Source: Gottschalkiaceae bacterium SANA (lineage in GTDB: Bacteria; Bacillota; Clostridia; Tissierellales; GPF-1). Taken from it: 64,000 bases of DNA. The notes beneath the pieces are model-generated. The model had not been told where the DNA came from. It was given only the letters and a program-made list of their open reading frames with translations, and made no database searches. Positions 62,923 to 64,000 of the stretch are shown here, piece by piece. Position numbers and translations under genes: made by a program. Position 1 is the stretch's first letter. Every line of letters begins with the position of its first letter. The DNA lies in assembly GCA_036323355.1 (NCBI GenBank), contig AP028876.1, positions 3,410,001 through 3,474,000 on the forward strand. Reading direction: 5' to 3'.

Positions 62923-64000
62923 CTACTCCGATAAAGTGCTACACATTTCCAACAAAATACGTCCTTCTTCTTCTACCCTTTCTGCAATTCCTGGAGCAAA
63001 TCGACATGATAAGGCTTCATATCCACCCTCTTCAAAGGCCTGTCGATCAGGAAAATACCCCACGATTCCATTGGTATATCCCACAATCCCCGTGATCGCG
63101 TAAGGCGACTCTTTCATTAGTCCAGCTGCCGGTCCAGAAAACCATTCCCCATTAACAAAGATCAAGGAACCCTTACCAATATTGATGGCAGCCACTCTTA
63201 CCGTATGATCCAGCTCATTCAGTACTTGGCTAAGCATTTTTTGAACATATGCACCTTGAAGCTGCGTGTGCACAAGACGCAATTGCGAAGGTTCAGCACC
63301 CTTTTGCTTCAGTTTCTCTTCTTTATCAGATGCTTCTTCAATCATCTGATTCAAGGTATCCACCGATGGAAGCTCCCTTACTTTTGGATTTATTTCCCGG
63401 GTAAAAATCGAGAACGATTTTTCCTGATGATAGTCCATGTCTTCTAATGCTTCACTCACCTGATCTGCCAATAATTTCCCCAATCGCTCCATCTCATTAA
63501 AGCTTTGTTCTTTTCGAACAAACCGCGTGCTGACATCACCGGCCGCACCATTAACAAAGAGAAACTCTCCAGGCTTCGATTTTTCCAAAATACGAATCGC
63601 AGCACCTGGATATTCCGCCGATATTTCTAGATTTTCTGCAGAGAGTACCGTCGGATGGCAGTTGTAATTGATAATCGTTGCAAGAGGCTTATCTTCAAGA
63701 TCAACAAAAGACAAAAGGGTCAATACAACATCACCTTCGTGATCTCCACTTCGCCGACTTCTACCAACACCTGAAAATTTTGTCTGACTCCAACCAGTCT
63801 TAACGGCTTGCTTTTGTGCACAAGCCGCACTAGCTGTTGCAAGGGCTGCCTCTTTCACCTGCTGAAAATAATCGTCACTCACCTTCCCGAAGGTATCTTG
63901 TTCAATAAAAAGGGGAGCAGAATGTGTATGTGTAGTTGCCAGTAAAACATTCTCAAGTTTCATTTGCAAGGCTTGAGCAATTTCCTTTTGCATAGGCTGA
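62923..64000 (-). CDS. Neutral/alkaline ceramidase-like hydrolase (N-terminus beyond right edge)
   Basis: About 356 residues present; the frame continues without a stop through position 64000, and the family's N-terminal 60-80 residues are missing, so the gene runs off the window. The motif LATTHTHSAP with zinc-binding His and later INYNCHPTVL, FVNGAAGDVSTRF and IVGYTNGIVGYFPD fit the ceramidase N-terminal domain family (PF04734). In bacteria such proteins often lack a known lipid substrate and occur beside sugar genes. Here SIS proteins and a GntR regulator follow, so a carbohydrate-linked substrate is possible. No Ig-like tail follows. Confidence 0.85.
   Translation of the reverse strand, partial: QPMQKEIAQALQMKLENVLLATTHTHSAPLFIEQDTFGKVSDDYFQQVKEAALATASAACAQKQAVKTGWSQTKFSGVGRSRRSGDHEGDVVLTLLSFVDLEDKPLATIINYNCHPTVLSAENLEISAEYPGAAIRILEKSKPGEFLFVNGAAGDVSTRFVRKEQSFNEMERLGKLLADQVSEALEDMDYHQEKSFSIFTREINPKVRELPSVDTLNQMIEEASDKEEKLKQKGAEPSQLRLVHTQLQGAYVQKMLSQVLNELDHTVRVAAINIGKGSLIFVNGEWFSGPAAGLMKESPYAITGIVGYTNGIVGYFPDRQAFEEGGYEALSCRFAPGIAERVEEEGRILLEMCSTLSE

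Noticed and set aside
1-64000. CRISPR arrays, tRNA or rRNA genes, prophage or integrase genes
   Set aside because: I looked for spaced direct repeats, tRNA-like cloverleaf ends and conserved rRNA stretches and saw none that I could support by eye; the only short repeats are at 10464-10536 and 44210-44244.

Overview
The window is about 64 kb of bacterial chromosome with AT-rich coding sequence, strong GGAGG ribosome-binding sites, short intergenic gaps and Gram-positive style lipoproteins. The gene set fits an anaerobic, fermentative member of the Clostridia: a split glycine decarboxylase (gcvPA/gcvPB), a tandem glycine riboswitch, a pyrBICFKDE operon with pyrI and the NAD-type PyrK/PyrD pair, and an IscR/IscS/IscU set. 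The wealth of sulfane-sulfur genes (rhodaneses, TusA, YeeE/YedE) suggests a sulfur- or thiosulfate-using relative such as Fusibacter or Acidaminobacter. That genus guess is inference only. I saw no rRNA, tRNA, CRISPR array, phage or transposase gene.

Layout. 0-5 kb: the start of a LacI-type regulator (cut by the left edge), an iron-sulfur aldo/keto reductase, a GNAT acetyltransferase and a large c-di-GMP enzyme with an extracytoplasmic sensor. 5-8.6 kb: two rhodanese lipoproteins, one with six rhodanese domains in three near-identical tandem pairs. 8.8-16.1 kb: an ArnT-like glycosyltransferase facing a tightly coupled six-gene operon (sugar-nucleotide aminotransferase, ArnC-like glycosyltransferase, ATP-grasp ligase, ABC uptake transporter). 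16.1-20.7 kb: sulfur relay cluster, with a lone TusA, a LysR regulator and, divergently, half of a YeeE/YedE transporter, two TusA proteins identical in sequence, the other transporter half and a thioredoxin-reductase-like flavoprotein. 20.7-26.7 kb: riboswitch-controlled glycine cleavage operon. 26.8-29.7 kb: an unknown protein, a 25-residue peptide behind a structured leader, an HD-GYP protein and a DUF5317 protein. 29.7-39.3 kb: cinA, proC, cstA, a second GGDEF-EAL protein, iscRSU and a DUF554 protein. 39.7-44.6 kb: pepT, lplA, lipA, a sodium/proton antiporter and a thioredoxin-like protein behind a CsoR/CstR-like palindrome. 44.6-53.4 kb: proBA, a HAD nucleotidase, a nucleoside hydrolase, a diguanylate cyclase, a two-component system with two small envelope proteins and a large lipoprotein. 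53.5-59.3 kb: complete pyrimidine operon with an attenuator. 59.3-64 kb: an operon with three paralogous SIS-domain sugar isomerase proteins, a GntR regulator, an AAC(6')-like acetyltransferase and a ceramidase-like hydrolase cut by the right edge.

How it works together. Three themes recur. The first is sulfane-sulfur handling: extracytoplasmic rhodaneses, a membrane sulfur channel with TusA carriers and a flavoprotein, cysteine desulfurase with scaffold, and lipoate synthesis feeding GcvH. The second is c-di-GMP signalling, with four turnover proteins. The third is amino-acid, lipoate and pyrimidine housekeeping under RNA-level control. The most unusual parts are the split YeeE/YedE-TusA-TusA-flavoprotein operon, the six-domain rhodanese, the Arn-like glycan operon with an ATP-grasp enzyme, and the small peptide next to the HD-GYP gene.
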